From contig SAUG01000159.1 of NCBI GenBank assembly GCA_011316305.1, positions 1-64,000 on the forward strand: a stretch of DNA of 64,000 nucleotides. The letters are read 5' to 3'. The notes below the pieces were generated by a model, which was given only the letters and a program-made list of their open reading frames with translations, did no database searches and was not told where the DNA came from. This DNA comes from Rusavskia elegans (Eukaryota; Ascomycota; Lecanoromycetes; Teloschistales; Teloschistaceae). Position 1 is the first letter of the stretch, and every line of letters starts with the position of its first letter. The translations under genes were made by a program, and so were the position numbers. Shown here one piece after another: positions 21,336 through 32,948 of the stretch.

Positions 21336-23013
21336 CAGAGGATGACACCGAAAGTCCTCACCCGCGCTAAAATCAGCCCTACGGCTTGGCAGAACCGGAA
21401 TTCTTATAATATCGCTTCTCTACTATCTCTATCTGCTGCTATAGGGCTATAAAAGCTATATATAGATTCTAAATTTATTTATATTACTTTCTATCTATTT
21501 ACCTACTTATATATACCTTTTCTAGCGATCTACTTTATCGTAAAACCTAATATCTCCGCTAATACGGCCTTTTCGGTATTTATTTACCCCGTTTAATATA
21601 ATAATCTGCTAAATATACTTTAGAATATATTTAATCTATATTTAGATCCGGTCCTGTTTTAGTTTATATCTCTAGTATCGATTTTACCGCCTTTTTATAT
21701 TAGCTTTCGTCGTTAGTAGCCCCTATCGAAAAGTTCTCCGTTTTATCTAGAATTAATACGGTTTAATTATATTTAAATCCGGGGAATTCCTATATTAAAT
21801 TCGTTTAATAATATTAAATTCTATAAAAATAAAGTCCTAATAATATAAAGTATATACTAGCGTCTTATCTTTCTATATAATTATATTAAAGCGGTCCTTT
21901 TTATATTCGGTAACGAATTTAAAAAGTTTTAATATTAGTACTTTTTTTTAATAGCGATACTAGTTAATTCTACTTTTTTTACTATTATAAATAATTATTC
22001 TATTTATTTTATTCTAGCGCTATTAAAGTTTTTTTTTTCTTTTATTTTTTAATCCTATTTATTTTATTCTAGTTTCGAGCTTCTATTTTGCTTTTACTAT
22101 AGGTTTTAGTACTTCGTTAATCTTTTTTAATTCTATTTTACTAGCTTTCTTTTCTACTATTATTTCTTTCTTCTAAATATAATAAGGTCTTTTTTTATTA
22201 TACGAGTAATAGCTCTAGAATATAAACTCTATAGTTTCTTTCTAGCGGCGGCAGACGTTCGTAGTAGTAAATTATTTATTAGGGCGTCGCTAGATTCTAA
22301 TCCTGCTTTTTTATAAGTTTAAAATAATATTCGTTTCGTTACTCTAGATAATATTCTTCTAATCCTCTAAGGCCTAATACTAGTAATAGAAGTAAAATTA
22401 GAAACGAACTTCTATTATAGCTTTTATAAAGCCTAATTTCTTAATTATTTTATATATATATATATTATATCTCCGGAAAATATAAAGAATAGTAATAGAT
22501 AAAAGGAAGATATTATAGAAAGATATTTAAATAAAGCTATTAGATATTTTCTTATAATAATTCCGATTTTTCTAAATAAATATTAGAAATCCTAATTCTA
22601 TTTCGGGTATAACTTTAGAAAATCTACTAGATCTAGATATATCTTTAATATAATCTAGATAGAAGACCTTCGAAATCTCTAGATTATAGTCCCTAGAAAA
22701 AGCTTTAGTTTTAAATATTCGTTAAATTAATTTAGAGATCTCTATTATTACGCGAACGATTTTAGCGGCGATTCCGGCTTTTTAAAGGGCTAGTACCTAG
22801 ATTCTCGTTCTATCGCCGTAATTAACGCTCTAATTATTAGATATAATTATATACTAAAGATAGATAGAAATTTACTTAAACGAAATTTTTAGCTTTTTAG
22901 GCTCCTAGTATATATATTTAACTGTATAATTAATTAGTAAGGCTATATAAAAAGGGATGCCAAGGCTATAGGGCTGTACTAGCGCGGGTAAGGACTTTCG
23001 GTGTCATCCTCCG
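21336..23013. mobile_element. RIP-mutated DNA transposon relic (Tc1/mariner/pogo-like)
   Basis: Imperfect terminal inverted repeats of about 50 bp start at 21336 and end at 23013, and both ends abut TA (21334-21335 and 23014-23015). The outer 24 bases match except for two C/T-type differences. The 1.68-kb interior is very AT-rich, riddled with stops in all frames, and nearly free of CpA and TpG dinucleotides from about 21450 to 22950: the trace of repeat-induced point mutation. The size and TA target fit Fot1/Pot2-type elements, but no transposase can be read. The rest of the gap (21177-21333 and 23016-23224) has no gene. Confidence 0.85.
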
Positions 23014-23224
23014 TAAGCTGGGCTTGACCTTTATTTTAGTACCTTACCACTCTCCTACCAGCGACCTTCTTTGGATTGGAATCATAATCTCAGCCAAGCA
23101 ATGGGTATGGCTGGGCAAAAGATCAGTCGAGCTACTTTCATACTGGGAATCTGTTGTAGCCTCGGGCAATTGTTTCGCTGAGCTCATTTGCACCGACGCT
23201 TTTGGACTCCCTATGGGCTCGACA

Positions 23225-24123
23225 CTAGACTCCATCAAGCTTCTCCGCTGTGTCCGCTACCTCAGCAGCAACATCAGCGCGATTTTCGGCAGTGTCATCT
23301 TCAGAGGCAAATCTACTTTCTGCCTTATCGCCCTCATCCTTCTGGGTGTCCTTGGTCTCGACCACATTGCCAACATTTCCGCCGGACTGGACTCCTGAGC
23401 TTTTCACCAATCTTCGAACAACCTCCACTGTAGCTGCAGGTCCCTGCAAAGATGCGTAAGTGAGAATGACTGGCAATAGGAAACAATCTGGTGCTCACTC
23501 CAGGCTCAACGGCCTCTACTCTGCCAGCTTTGCTCACCACGAAGACGCCCCTTGCAATCCCCTTGGGAGCTTTCTTCATCCCAATTGCGGCAATGAGAGT
23601 AGCATTGGGATCACACAACAGCGTGTACGGTAGTTTCTGCTTGGTCTTGAAAGTTGTATTGGATTTCGGCGAGTCCGAAGACAATCCGAATATCGAATAA
23701 CCAGTCGCCGTGAGTGGGGAAAACTCATCTCTGAATAGGCAAGCCTGTGTAGTACCTAGCGCAAGAGGTGAGTTGGGGTCTGGAGTATCAACTTGCCTCA
23801 GTTGCGACATAGTAGCTTTACTCACAACCGGGCGTCGAAGCTTTGGGGTACGTGAACAGTACGACACCGCTCTTACTCTCCTCGACAAGCTTCTTCAAGT
23901 TGGTCGTTTCCCCATCTTGAGTCTCGACCTCGCCTCCGAAAGCCTCGAGAGAGATGATATCGCCAATCACGGGGTTTTGTGTTTTTTCTGCCTCGTCAAT
24001 CGTTGCCGTTGCGGTTTTCGATGAATCTGACTCGGCCTTTGCATTTGTGGAGGAATTAGACTTCTTCTGAGGAGGTTCAGAAGCGTCTGAAGGCGCTTCA
24101 CGCCTTTTACGAAGCTCTACCAT
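23225..24123 (-). CDS. DOT5: nuclear thiol peroxidase, PrxQ/BCP type
   Basis: Three exons (minus strand): 24123-23826, 23755-23499 and 23443-23225; 257 aa. The lysine-rich, disordered N-terminus (residues 1-50) contains RKRR- and KK-type basic clusters, consistent with nuclear targeting. Intron 1 splits the peroxidatic cysteine codon. Joined, it reads TPGCTTQACLFRDEF near residue 97, with the resolving cysteine five residues on, as in PrxQ and yeast Dot5. FGLSSDSP and the LLCDP strand follow. The C-terminal ~60 residues after the fold are acidic and disordered, an extension relative to bacterial BCP. It should reduce alkyl and hydrogen peroxides using thioredoxin. Confidence 0.88.
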
Positions 24124-24798
24124 AATGGGATTGTATATGTACCAAGTATGCCCTTCCAAGGATTGTAAAATAGACAGCAAGGTTACATTGATTGGCAAGG
24201 TTTTGGCATCCTCAAGGTGGCTGCTCCTATGTGGGGGATGTACAACAGTACTCCGTACTATAGGCGCAGGGACCCGTTCTGCCGATCAAGACCCGCCAGA
24301 ACAAGCCCGTCAGGGGCATCATGGAAACCATCACCAAGTGAAAATAACCCCTTTTCAAACCCCTTGAGATTATGAGATCCTACTGTTGTTGCTTTTGATT
24401 TGTGATTGGCAGCACGATCACCTCTCCGAAAGCCAGTCGCCAGAGTCAAGACTCAGCCGAGGAGTCTCGTTATGTCACCACCTACTGCCAGAAACATAGA
24501 GAAGCAAAATGGAGGAGGCGTTACGCATAAGTTTGGTGGACAAAGCCTTCAAGGGCTTGAGCCCTGCTACTCGTAGACCCTGAGCTTGGCGTACGAAAAT
24601 CCTCCGGAGAACCTTTTCGCATACCTAAAGTATTCTTTCACGTCGATAAGAGGGAATCACATCAGACTCTCATTTCCATTAAGCGTAGGGCCTTCAAGAC
24701 CGTACACCAATTAGTTCAACACCTTTTCGAACTAAGTGCTACGAAGTCAGCGTCGGTCCGTTCCTCGGCGCAACACCGGATCTATTTTGCTCTCGACG
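24124..24798. other. divergent promoter region
   Basis: Between the starts of DOT5 (minus) and UPS2 (plus). I see no gene or repeat. Confidence 0.5.
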
Positions 24799-25435
24799 AT
24801 GAAAGTTTTTTCCTCCGAGTACACCTTCGACTATTCTTGGGAAGAATGTTCAACGGCCAACTGGAGGAAATACTGTCCTTGGAACGACAAGAGTACCCAC
24901 GTCATTGCTGTCGATACGTTATCCCGTGAAATCGATCCCGCAACCGGCATTGTATGTTTTTGCCCTCGCCATATCTTAAGCACGAGATCAAGCTAATTTT
25001 CCTTCCCAGCTTCGGACCGAACGACTCATAACATGCCATCAACAAGCCCCTGCCTGGGTCATCTCTCTTCTCGGCGGTTCTAATACATCCCACGTCTACG
25101 AAACCTCCTACGTCTCGCCGGCCGACAAGCGCGTAACCATGTGCTCAACAAACCTCACCTGGGCCAACATCTTACAAGTCCGCGAGACCGTTACATATCA
25201 ACCCGACCTCACAACTTCGTCACCCGGTCACGAAAGAACACAGTTCACGCAAGATGCCAAGATCACGGCTCTGTGTGGAGGGTGGCAAAAGATCCGAACC
25301 AAGATCGAAGAGGCGAGCGTTGAGCGGTTCAGCGAGAATGCTAAACGGGGCCGAGAAGGATTTGAGGCGGTGCTGGAGATGAGTAGGCGGGTGTTTGGAG
25401 AAGAAAAGGCGAGGGAGCAGGCCAAGCTTCACTAA
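24799..25435 (+). CDS. UPS2: PRELI/MSF1-family mitochondrial lipid-transfer protein
   Basis: Exons 24799-24951 and 25010-25435; 192 aa, the usual length. The N-terminus [16 protein letters not shown], then STHVIAVD, the ERLITC strand, [18 protein letters not shown] and [10 protein letters not shown] are in the order of the PRELI domain. The closest motif match I know is yeast Ups2 ([19 protein letters not shown] against the Ups2 helix). Family members move phospholipids between mitochondrial membranes; Ups2 with Mdm35 carries phosphatidylserine for phosphatidylethanolamine synthesis. Distinction from Ups3 is not possible from motifs alone. Confidence 0.85.
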
Positions 25436-26606
25436 AGGGTCGACGAGGATTATCAGGATCTCGGATTTTTCATCGAAAACCGGCATATTTCATGGCATTT
25501 AGCGACATCGGAGGCGTTATTGGGCAACGATACCACGACGGGAACATGCAAATCGAAGGCACAGCGGTGACAGCGTACAAACGAGGGGAGTCCTTCTCAA
25601 GAACGGAGCCTTTTCCTAGTAATCGAAGATAGACCTCCAAGTTAGAAAAGACCGTAAATACTAGATTTTATGCATCAATCATTCTTGGACTTGAATTAAA
25701 CCAAGGTCACCAGAAACGCGGTCATTCTTTGTACCGTGCTGTTGGCTCAGGAGTTCCATATCCCCGTTTCGAGGAATGTCGCCTTGGGTGTGAACAATTC
25801 AAAGTAAACTCAAGCTTTCACTCAGAGCAGGTATCCAGCGAAAGAGAAGTTGGAGTTGACAAATCCTGTACTTATTCGATTGAGGAAACCGGATGGATCA
25901 ACCACTGTGACCTCTCCCTTTCATATGCTCGCCAACAATATACACAGGGGCGTCTCTAAATCGATTCTAAGTCTGCATATATTGAGGCGGCGAACGAACC
26001 AACGACGCGAGAAGGCGAAGAATACCCTCCGTGCGTACGTCAACGAGGAACAGCCCTGTCGACGGTCTTCCCAATACTAACTCGTCGTAATACTGAGTAG
26101 AATGATCAGGTTCGTGACACAACCCAACGAATCTTTTGGACGTTTGACTTTCGCCTTGCATCACACATGCATCACACCAGTGTAGCCACGCATCCAAGAT
26201 CGTTGTCGTCCTCGGCCAAACCGAAGCTTTTCTGCCCATTCAGCAGTGCAGTCGTATTGAACTGCTCCAAGCGCCTGCGTTCCACCTAGTCATTCAAAAT
26301 CCCTAAATTGAGCGTTGATATCTTCAGGCCCACGGCCATGACATTATGATGCACTTCTAGTCAGCTCTGGGAGTTCGCCAGACTGGTTCTGAATTCAATC
26401 ACGTACCCGAAGATGAAATAGTCGTTCATGAAGTGCTACATCTGGCAACTTGGTGCCTATGGTCGCCACCAAGTTAGACCTGGCTTCTAGACTCGAGTAG
26501 CTGATCATGCAGAGACCTGGCGATAAACCACCTCAGCCAAGGGGTAGCTCAAGCCTGGTCTGAATGGTCCGAGGTCTAATGGTTTGATATTCCTATGCAT
26601 TCGTCT
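25436..26606. other. 1.2-kb intergenic, nothing convincing
   Basis: Lies between the convergent UPS2 and unknown-protein genes. Short open frames on both strands have no start context, splice pattern or recognisable motif. I see no terminal repeats or AT-rich RIP tract. Confidence 0.45.
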
Positions 26607-28058
26607 TCACACCAGTCCACCTAATACAATCTTGCTGACACCGGCCACTTCAGCCTTTGCACCGCTTCGGCTAGCGTCTTCGAATTCTTTGACGATCCCT
26701 TGTACAATGATCTTTCTCAGGCGTGAATCTGCTTTTGTGAAAATCTCGCCCACGCCCGGAACACACATGGCAGGAGAGGGTAGAAGACCAATGATCCGTG
26801 TGTAGCAATCTATCAGCACGTCACACAGCGTTGCGAAAGTTTCGAAAAAGTCCGGGTCAAAGGGTAGGGATGGAGTGAGTAGGTGCGTGTACTCCTCACC
26901 CGGGAGAAGCTCCTGTTCGCTGACGGGGAAGATCGATGCAGATGAGCCGGCGGATGCGACATTATTCGCCACCGACTTCAGATCTGCTGGGTCACTTGAG
27001 CCCATGGGCAGGCCGATTTCTGTCGCGGAGCTTGTCCGGCGACCTTTAGCTCCCGCAGCATGAGTCGCCCGCTTGAACATCTGCGGTATGCGAGCCCGCG
27101 AAAGGGAGGAGCTCGAAGGACCGTCAGGAGAGTGTATCTGCTGGTAGGACTCGAACTCGACCAGCAACGCATTCAGTGCCCGGAGGTACTCGAGCGGATT
27201 CGAAGCGTTGAGGTCGAGTACGCTCGGCAGAGACATTCCAAGTAGGAGATAGTTGCTCGCTCGGCGTGCTAGCTTCCGTGCGTCGAAGTAGGGCATTTTG
27301 GCGAGATCACCTTTGGCGAAGAGTAAAGTATTGAACCAGTACACTCGACCTTCGTGCCTACAGCTAGTTTAGCTTTTGCGCAACTGCAGCAACCGACCAA
27401 CTCACGCCTTTCTCAAGTAGTCCAGAGTAGATATTCTCTTGGAAGACATGTCTTGGATGTACTGGTATACGGTATGCGGGTTATGAATACTTCCGCTGGC
27501 CAAGGTTGGGGGGAGACTGGGCGGAGGCAATGGCACACTGTTCCCTCCTTGACCGAAGCTCACGTTGGATTGTGATGTTCCTGGTTTGCCGGTGCTTGGT
27601 CGAGACTCACTTGCAAAGGAGGCGGTAGTCATGGTGGAGGCTGAAGATTGATTGAGTTCGGCATAGGGGAAGGGGCCGGACGCGGTAAAGGGCCTTGCCA
27701 GCGAAGGAAGTGTATCGAATGTTGGGGTTGTCTGGAAGCGTAGGGGGTTGGAAGCTGAGGCTTGATGCCTTGCTGTCGGCGGCGAGTGTCCGTTCACATC
27801 TGGGCCGCCGGCAAGTGATGCACTGCTAGAAGATGCCCCTCTTTTATACGGGGTCCGACGGGACGATCTCGAAGAGGTTGAAGAGCGGTCGGTGGAGAAA
27901 GCAGGCAGGGTCTTTTCCGCAAGAGCGTAGAACTCGTCCTGCTTGACCGGCGAGATAGAGTTGGTGAAGCGTCGAGTGGAAGACTTGATAGACGATCTGA
28001 AGCCGGTCGACTTGTTGGTGTTGAGATTTGGTGTAGGACCCATGCTGGCACGAGTCAT
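26607..28058 (-). CDS. conserved fungal protein of unknown function
   Basis: Exons 28058-27406 and 27357-26607 (minus strand), 48-bp GT-AG intron; 467 aa. The first ~190 residues are disordered and rich in S, T and P. From about residue 200 the protein is ordered and reads like a conserved domain. It has SSKRISTLDYLRKAHEG (split by the intron), VYWFNTLLFAKGDL, PYFDARKLARRASNYLLLG, PLEYLRALNALLVEFE, then after a serine-rich linker DPDFFETFATLCDVLIDCYTRII (in parts) and a helical C-terminus. This helical pattern occurs in uncharacterised ascomycete proteins; I know no function. It is divergent from ECT1. Confidence 0.8.
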
Positions 28059-28437
28059 GGTGCGGAGCTAGTGCGTGCCAAATGATCGGTGATCTGGATT
28101 AATAATGAAGAGGAAGGTAAAGTAAGGGGTAAGGGGTAAGGAGTCAGGGGCAGCATAAGATGGGGTGAATAGGTGGCAGGTACCCAACATGCTGCCCAAG
28201 ACGTTTCTCATGTGGTTTTGCTTACAGCCTCACGCTCAGAAGTAAAGCTGCCATGACCTCACAGCGGTTGTCATCTCGAGGGCAAGCTGTTCGCTACTGC
28301 ACGTCATTAGCTTCGATCCAACCTCCGATGGATGCGGCTCCTCTCACGTGATGTTGCAGAACCCTAAAATCACTACCGCCCGTCACACAGGTACAAATCC
28401 TTTTGATACCTGGTCCAAGACTAACAGGGACTTGAGC
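28059..28437. other. divergent promoter region
   Basis: Between the unknown-protein gene (minus) and ECT1 (plus). Contains a short run of GGGGTAA-like units near 28126-28141. An in-frame ATG at 28351 could extend ECT1 by 29 residues. Confidence 0.5.
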
Positions 28438-30008
28438 ATGGCCAATCCTGCAGTTGAAGAAGTACCCAAGCGGGGCAATTGGCCTGTAGATCCTCAAGAT
28501 GATATCGCTGTGTCCAAAGATCGGATCTGGATTGACGGATGCTTTGACTTCACCCACCATGGTACGCATCCATCGCCACCCATCCTCGGTTTGCAGTGAT
28601 GCTGCTGGGCATGGTCTAAGCAATTGCATCAGGTCATGCTGGCGCCATGCTACAAGCGAGACGTCTGGGGAAAGAGCTGGTAATCGGCGTTCATTCCGAC
28701 GAGGACATCCTCGACAACAAGGGGCCCACGGTCATGACTTTGGCAGAGCGGTTGGTCTAGTCACCGCGCCTGTTGTCACCTTCAGTTGACCAGAGGCAGC
28801 GTGTCTGCTGTAGATGCCTGCCGCTGGTCGACGAGCTCCATCCCGCACGCCCCCTATGTCACCTCCCTTCCCTGGATCTCCCACTATGGCTGCCATTATG
28901 TCGTACATGGAGACGACGTAACCTCGGACAGCAGTGGAGAGGACTGCTATCGATTCGTCAAGGCTGCCCAACGCTTCCTTGTTGTGAAGCGCACCCCGGG
29001 CATCTCGACCACTGATTTGGTTGGTCGAATGCTTCTGTGTACTAAGCATCATTTCATCAGGTCTTTGACCCGCACACTCTCGGGCGACGACGGCCCAGGA
29101 AACCCAGAGGAGCGAAGCAGCGCTGCAAATGAGATGCGTCAGAGAATCCGGGATTATGCATCCGATGAGACTGGTCTGCAGCCTGGTCCTTTGGTGCTCA
29201 GCTATGCCGAAACCGGTCCTGCTCGAGAGGCCAGCATCGGAACTCAGGACGCCGGCTCTTATACGACTATTGTTGACGGCGCGCTCCCAAAGCCGGGACA
29301 AAGAATAGTCTACGTTGATGGAGGCTTCGACCTATTTTCCTCGGGACATATCGAATTCTTGCGCCAAGTTGTAAAAGCCGAGGAAGCTCTTGCCCATGAG
29401 ACAAGCTGGTACGACGACACTCCCGCTCGAAAGGAGCGTCTCGCGGAAAGCAACAGTGACTATGGACCTGCCTATATTGTGGCTGGCATTCATGATGATG
29501 AAGTCATCAATCATTGGAAAGGGGTCAACTATCCGATCATGAATATCTTCGAACGTGGACTATGTGTGCTCCAATGCAGGGTATGTAAAGTCCTGCCGCT
29601 GGCTCTTTCGGTGAACATACGTGATGTGAAAGTACGTCTAATCGTTCACAGCACATCCATTCTGTTATCTTCTCGGCTCCTTTCACTCCTTCGAAAGCGT
29701 ATCTCATCAATATGCCGTTTGGTACACCCAATGCCGTGTACCATGGACCGACCACTTTTATGCCACTCACATACGACCCTTATATCGCGGCGAAAGATTT
29801 GGGCATATATCAAGAGATCGGCAATCATGACTTCCAGAATGTCAATGCGGGAGAGATCGTACAGCGGATTCTCCGAAGTCGGCAGATGTACGAGGAGAGG
29901 CAGAAGAAAAAGGGTGAGAAAGCCGCTGGCGAAGAAGCTGTTCAGCGCAGAGAACACATGGAAAAGGAAGCCGCGGCTCTGGAGAAAGAAAGGGCAATGA
30001 ATCGGTAG
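28438..30008 (+). CDS. ECT1: ethanolamine-phosphate cytidylyltransferase
   Basis: Four exons: 28438-28561, 28633-28750, 28800-29580 and 29652-30008; 459 aa. Two cytidylyltransferase domains are visible. The first has DGCFDFTHHGHAGAML (HxGH motif, split by intron 1). The second has DGGFDLFSSGHIEFL near residue 235, where the first histidine of HxGH is replaced by serine. KRTPGISTTDLVGRMLL closes domain 1; NYPIMNIFERGLCVLQCR and FGTPNAVYHGP lie in domain 2. The enzyme makes CDP-ethanolamine in the Kennedy pathway. A charged coiled-coil-like tail (EERQKKKGEKAAGEE) ends it. I chose the ATG at 28438 because of its GAGCATGGC context and family N-termini; ATG 28351 is the alternative. Confidence 0.9.
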
Positions 30009-30586
30009 AGAAGCAGCGCGAGGCTCCATGCTTTTGTTTATCACTTTCGTAAAATCCAGATGCTACGAGACTTGTCTCCCACACCTGGCAGCTTATCAAT
30101 CGGTAATTCCCTTCTAAAGCTTCCCCTGATAGCTGAAAACCATGAATCGGCGTATTTATTGCGATCTGCTAGCTATAGTGAGATATCGAGATGTTGATTG
30201 CCCTTGCTATTGCGAACAAGCAAGACTTGAAGTTGCCCGTCGGGGGCTCGGAAATCAGGAAGATCGAAATGATGACTCATAGTAATCTGTCGAGTGTCCA
30301 CATACAAGTATGTTGGCGCTGCTTCGTTGTACCTCTCACGAGCTTCGTACCGGAAAAGACGGCAGCAACCGCAGAGGTCAGAATGAGTTACAGTATAGTA
30401 CCCAGTCGAACCGATACTTGAACCTGGATATCGTCCTCCCAAAGAGGGATTGCAGCAAAAGCAAGGCGCTGCTAATCAAGCATTGAGTGAGCCTTTCTCA
30501 AGGAGGCACCCCCCCCCCCAGCAACCCCCAAAAAACAAAAGCAGTACTCGCAGATAGCCATTGAATCGAAGCAGCCAGACCGTGAC
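30009..30586. other. intergenic between convergent genes
   Basis: Between the 3' ends of ECT1 and the coiled-coil gene. Holds a run of 11 C at 30509-30519 followed by more C- and A-runs. No gene seen. Confidence 0.5.
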
Positions 30587-31485
30587 TCAATCTTCGTCCT
30601 CGCCAAACATGGTGTTGCAAGCCTGAATAAATTTATTGTTGTGTTTTACCGTCAGGTCCTGCACACAGCGTCAGCCCATCTGTTGACGCTGCAGATTTCA
30701 AAAAAGGGGGGCTAACCTTTTCCCCCGTTTTCATCAACTTGACTGCTTTCGTGCCAATTGCAGCGGCCTCGGCCTGTGCTCTTTCCATTTCAGCCTCTAA
30801 TTGGGCCATCAGCGTTCGCTGTTCTGCGCTGTCGAAATCCGGAAGCTCCATGTCGGTGCCTTTGAGAATGTTCTCCGCACCTTCCGTCCCAAAGAATTCG
30901 GCGGTAAGGCTGTTGATCTCCCTTGAAATCTCCTGCCACTGCTCGAATAGTTTGTTCAGATTCTGCTTCTCTCGATGGACCAGCTTGCGGTAGGCATCTA
31001 TTCGTTTGCCGAGAGTCATTGTGACGACCGTGCCGTCCTTCCTGGTGAGCTCGAGTAATTCGTCGTCGAGCGGGCGTTGTAGGTCTTTGCTGCTATTGTG
31101 GTCCTTCTGCATGCGGTCCTGGAGACCATGCACAATGGAATGAGTCTTGCAAACAAGAGCATCGCGGACGTCGTCAAGGCGAGCCTTGGTCCCTTCCTCG
31201 ATCTTCTGACGAGACTCCTGGACGTTTTCTGTAATGATGGCATCAGTAGGCCAGGTTCTCCAGCGGAAGAGAGGTTCGCACACCTGAAAATGCTCCCACC
31301 AGTGGATGCTGAGGCCTGTGTTTACGCTTGTTGATTTTCGGAATAGAAGGAGACTGAAGGCCCATTGGACGTTGTCGTCCATCTTTAGATTGCACGTGGG
31401 ATTTGTGCTTCTTGAAGATCCGTGAAGTCGAAGTAAAGCCGACAGTTTTACCTCCTGGTGCAGGACAGAACCGATCCTTGGCCAT
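30587..31485 (-). CDS. coiled-coil protein, unknown function
   Basis: Three exons (minus strand): 31485-31284, 31228-30717 and 30658-30587; 261 aa. Intron 1 (55 bp, donor gtgtgc, branch-like CTGAT) switches frame and is the least certain step. The N-terminus is basic (KKHKSH, NKRKHR). Residues about 70-235 are strongly helical and charged, with coiled-coil character (NVQESRQKIEEG, REKQNLNKLFEQWQEI, LMAQLEAEMERAQAEAAA). The final exon adds DLTVKHNNKFIQACNTMFGE and two acidic residues before the stop. I do not recognise the family. The natural coding character of all three exons and the clean last intron support a real gene. Confidence 0.65.
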
Positions 31486-31954
31486 GACGCTCTGAGTGTT
31501 ATCGGACGTGTGGTTGTGTGCAGCGTCGGTGAGAGATTCGGTTCACCCAACAAGGGCCACTTTTGCACCGTGGTGACGGACCATGTATGCCTTATCTTAT
31601 TTTGAACGGCGTTCCGAACTAGGCCCGCGTTGGTACTACAATCAAGCGTTATTAATTGATAAGGTAGAGAAGTTGGACGAACGCTGTATGACTTCATCCT
31701 GAAACACACAAAGAAGCCTGAGGAAATTGTGGAACGGCCTTTTAGACTGCCGTGACTTGACATAATCCAAAATATCTTTTATGGAAGGATTACAAGGTCT
31801 CGAGAAGTCTTGATCAAGCAAGCGGACCGAGGAGTAATCGGGCACACCAAACAGAATCGACAGCCCGTATATCCCTTCGATCCATACCCGATATTCACAG
31901 TAGAAGAACTTGCTTTTAGCGCCGATTGCATGGGATCTAACGCTTGAAGCTGTG
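31486..31954. other. intergenic, upstream of the coiled-coil gene
   Basis: Between GRX5 (3' end) and the coiled-coil gene (5' end), both minus strand. An open frame runs from the coiled-coil gene up to 31763 but reads unlike protein. No other gene seen. Confidence 0.5.
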
Positions 31955-32553
31955 CTACGATTCTTTGGGGGCTTCTGCCGGGACCAGCACGTCGTTCTTC
32001 TCGAGCACTTTAGCCAGCTCCCCGTTCTGGTGCATACTCATCAGTATATCACAGCCACCGACAAACTCCTTTTGCAGGTAGAGCTGGGGTATCGTCGGCC
32101 AATCCGAGTATTCTTTCAGACCTGCGTGACCACCGTCGTTCAGCTTCAATGGGGTGAGGCCGAGAGCGGTCTGAAGCTCACCTTGTCGCAACTCTTCGTT
32201 TTCCAGAACGTTGAAAGCCGCAAACTTGTTCGGGTCGACGCCCTGCAAGCCAAGTATTTGAATGCTGGCCCTCGAGAATCCGCATTGTGGCGTCTCCGGG
32301 GTTCCTTTCATGAACAGCACCACAGGCTTGGTCTCGATAGCTTTGTCGATAGCAGCTCTCGTCTCGGTCGAAAGTAGGCGATAGGAAGCCGGCGTGAGCC
32401 GGATGGACTGAGGTTTGGAGAAGATGTTGGCGACCGAGGTTCCAGGCAACTGTGACGCTTGCCGGAAAATCTGCACGGAAAGGTCAGGACTCGGATTAGG
32501 AGCGCTCTGGAGGTCACAACACTCACAGGCCTCAGACTCGTCCTCAAAACCAT
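31955..32553 (-). CDS. GRX5: mitochondrial monothiol glutaredoxin 5
   Basis: Exons 32553-32527 and 32470-31955 (minus strand); 180 aa. The first exon codes only MVLRTSLRP; joined to IFRQASQL... it forms an arginine- and serine-rich mitochondrial presequence of about 45 residues. The glutaredoxin domain has [19 protein letters not shown] with the monothiol CGFS site near residue 78, then the glutathione-binding [10 protein letters not shown] and GGCDIL motifs. Grx5 transfers 2Fe-2S clusters within the mitochondrial Fe-S assembly pathway. The start was chosen because the intron (32526-32471, gtgagt...gtgcag) gives a proper presequence; a longer unspliced frame has no good ATG. Confidence 0.92.
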
Positions 32554-32948
32554 CGTTGCTGATGTACTCGCGGAATGACTTGAGACCGCCGCATGGGGAG
32601 ATGCCGACGGGAGATGCTGTACTCACAGCTTAGCGCATTATTTCAATCGAACCTCGAGACTGGTGATATGACGTCATCATGGCTTCTGGCAGCAACTACA
32701 CGACGAACGCTTGAATCCTAAGTTAGATTACAAATGCGTTGAGAGACACGGTATCAGAGCCGAAAGCTCATGGATACCATTCAACGTCGTCATTGGTATC
32801 ATAAAAGGTTGCTTTCTCAAAACGTTTTTACAATCAATGCATCCTAAAGGCGACTTCGACTAGATCGTATGGAACGCAGGTAAAAGGAGCGAGGTGAAAT
32901 TTAAGATATCCATTAAGTCACATTTGATCTGTGGTTGTCACCTCTGCG
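32554..32948. other. divergent promoter region
   Basis: Between GRX5 (minus) and the decarboxylase gene (plus). No gene or repeat seen. Confidence 0.5.

Noticed and set aside
25729..26239. Short frames that might be retrotransposon remnants
   Set aside because: No integrase, reverse transcriptase or gag motif could be confirmed and no flanking repeats were seen.
28120..28150. GGGGTAA-like short repeats as an interstitial telomere
   Set aside because: Only about two units, and the unit is not TTAGGG.
30633..31763. One 376-codon open frame on the minus strand taken as a single protein
   Set aside because: Its first ~170 residues are unlike protein and lack homology, while an ATG at 31485 in another frame plus a proper intron gives a coherent product.
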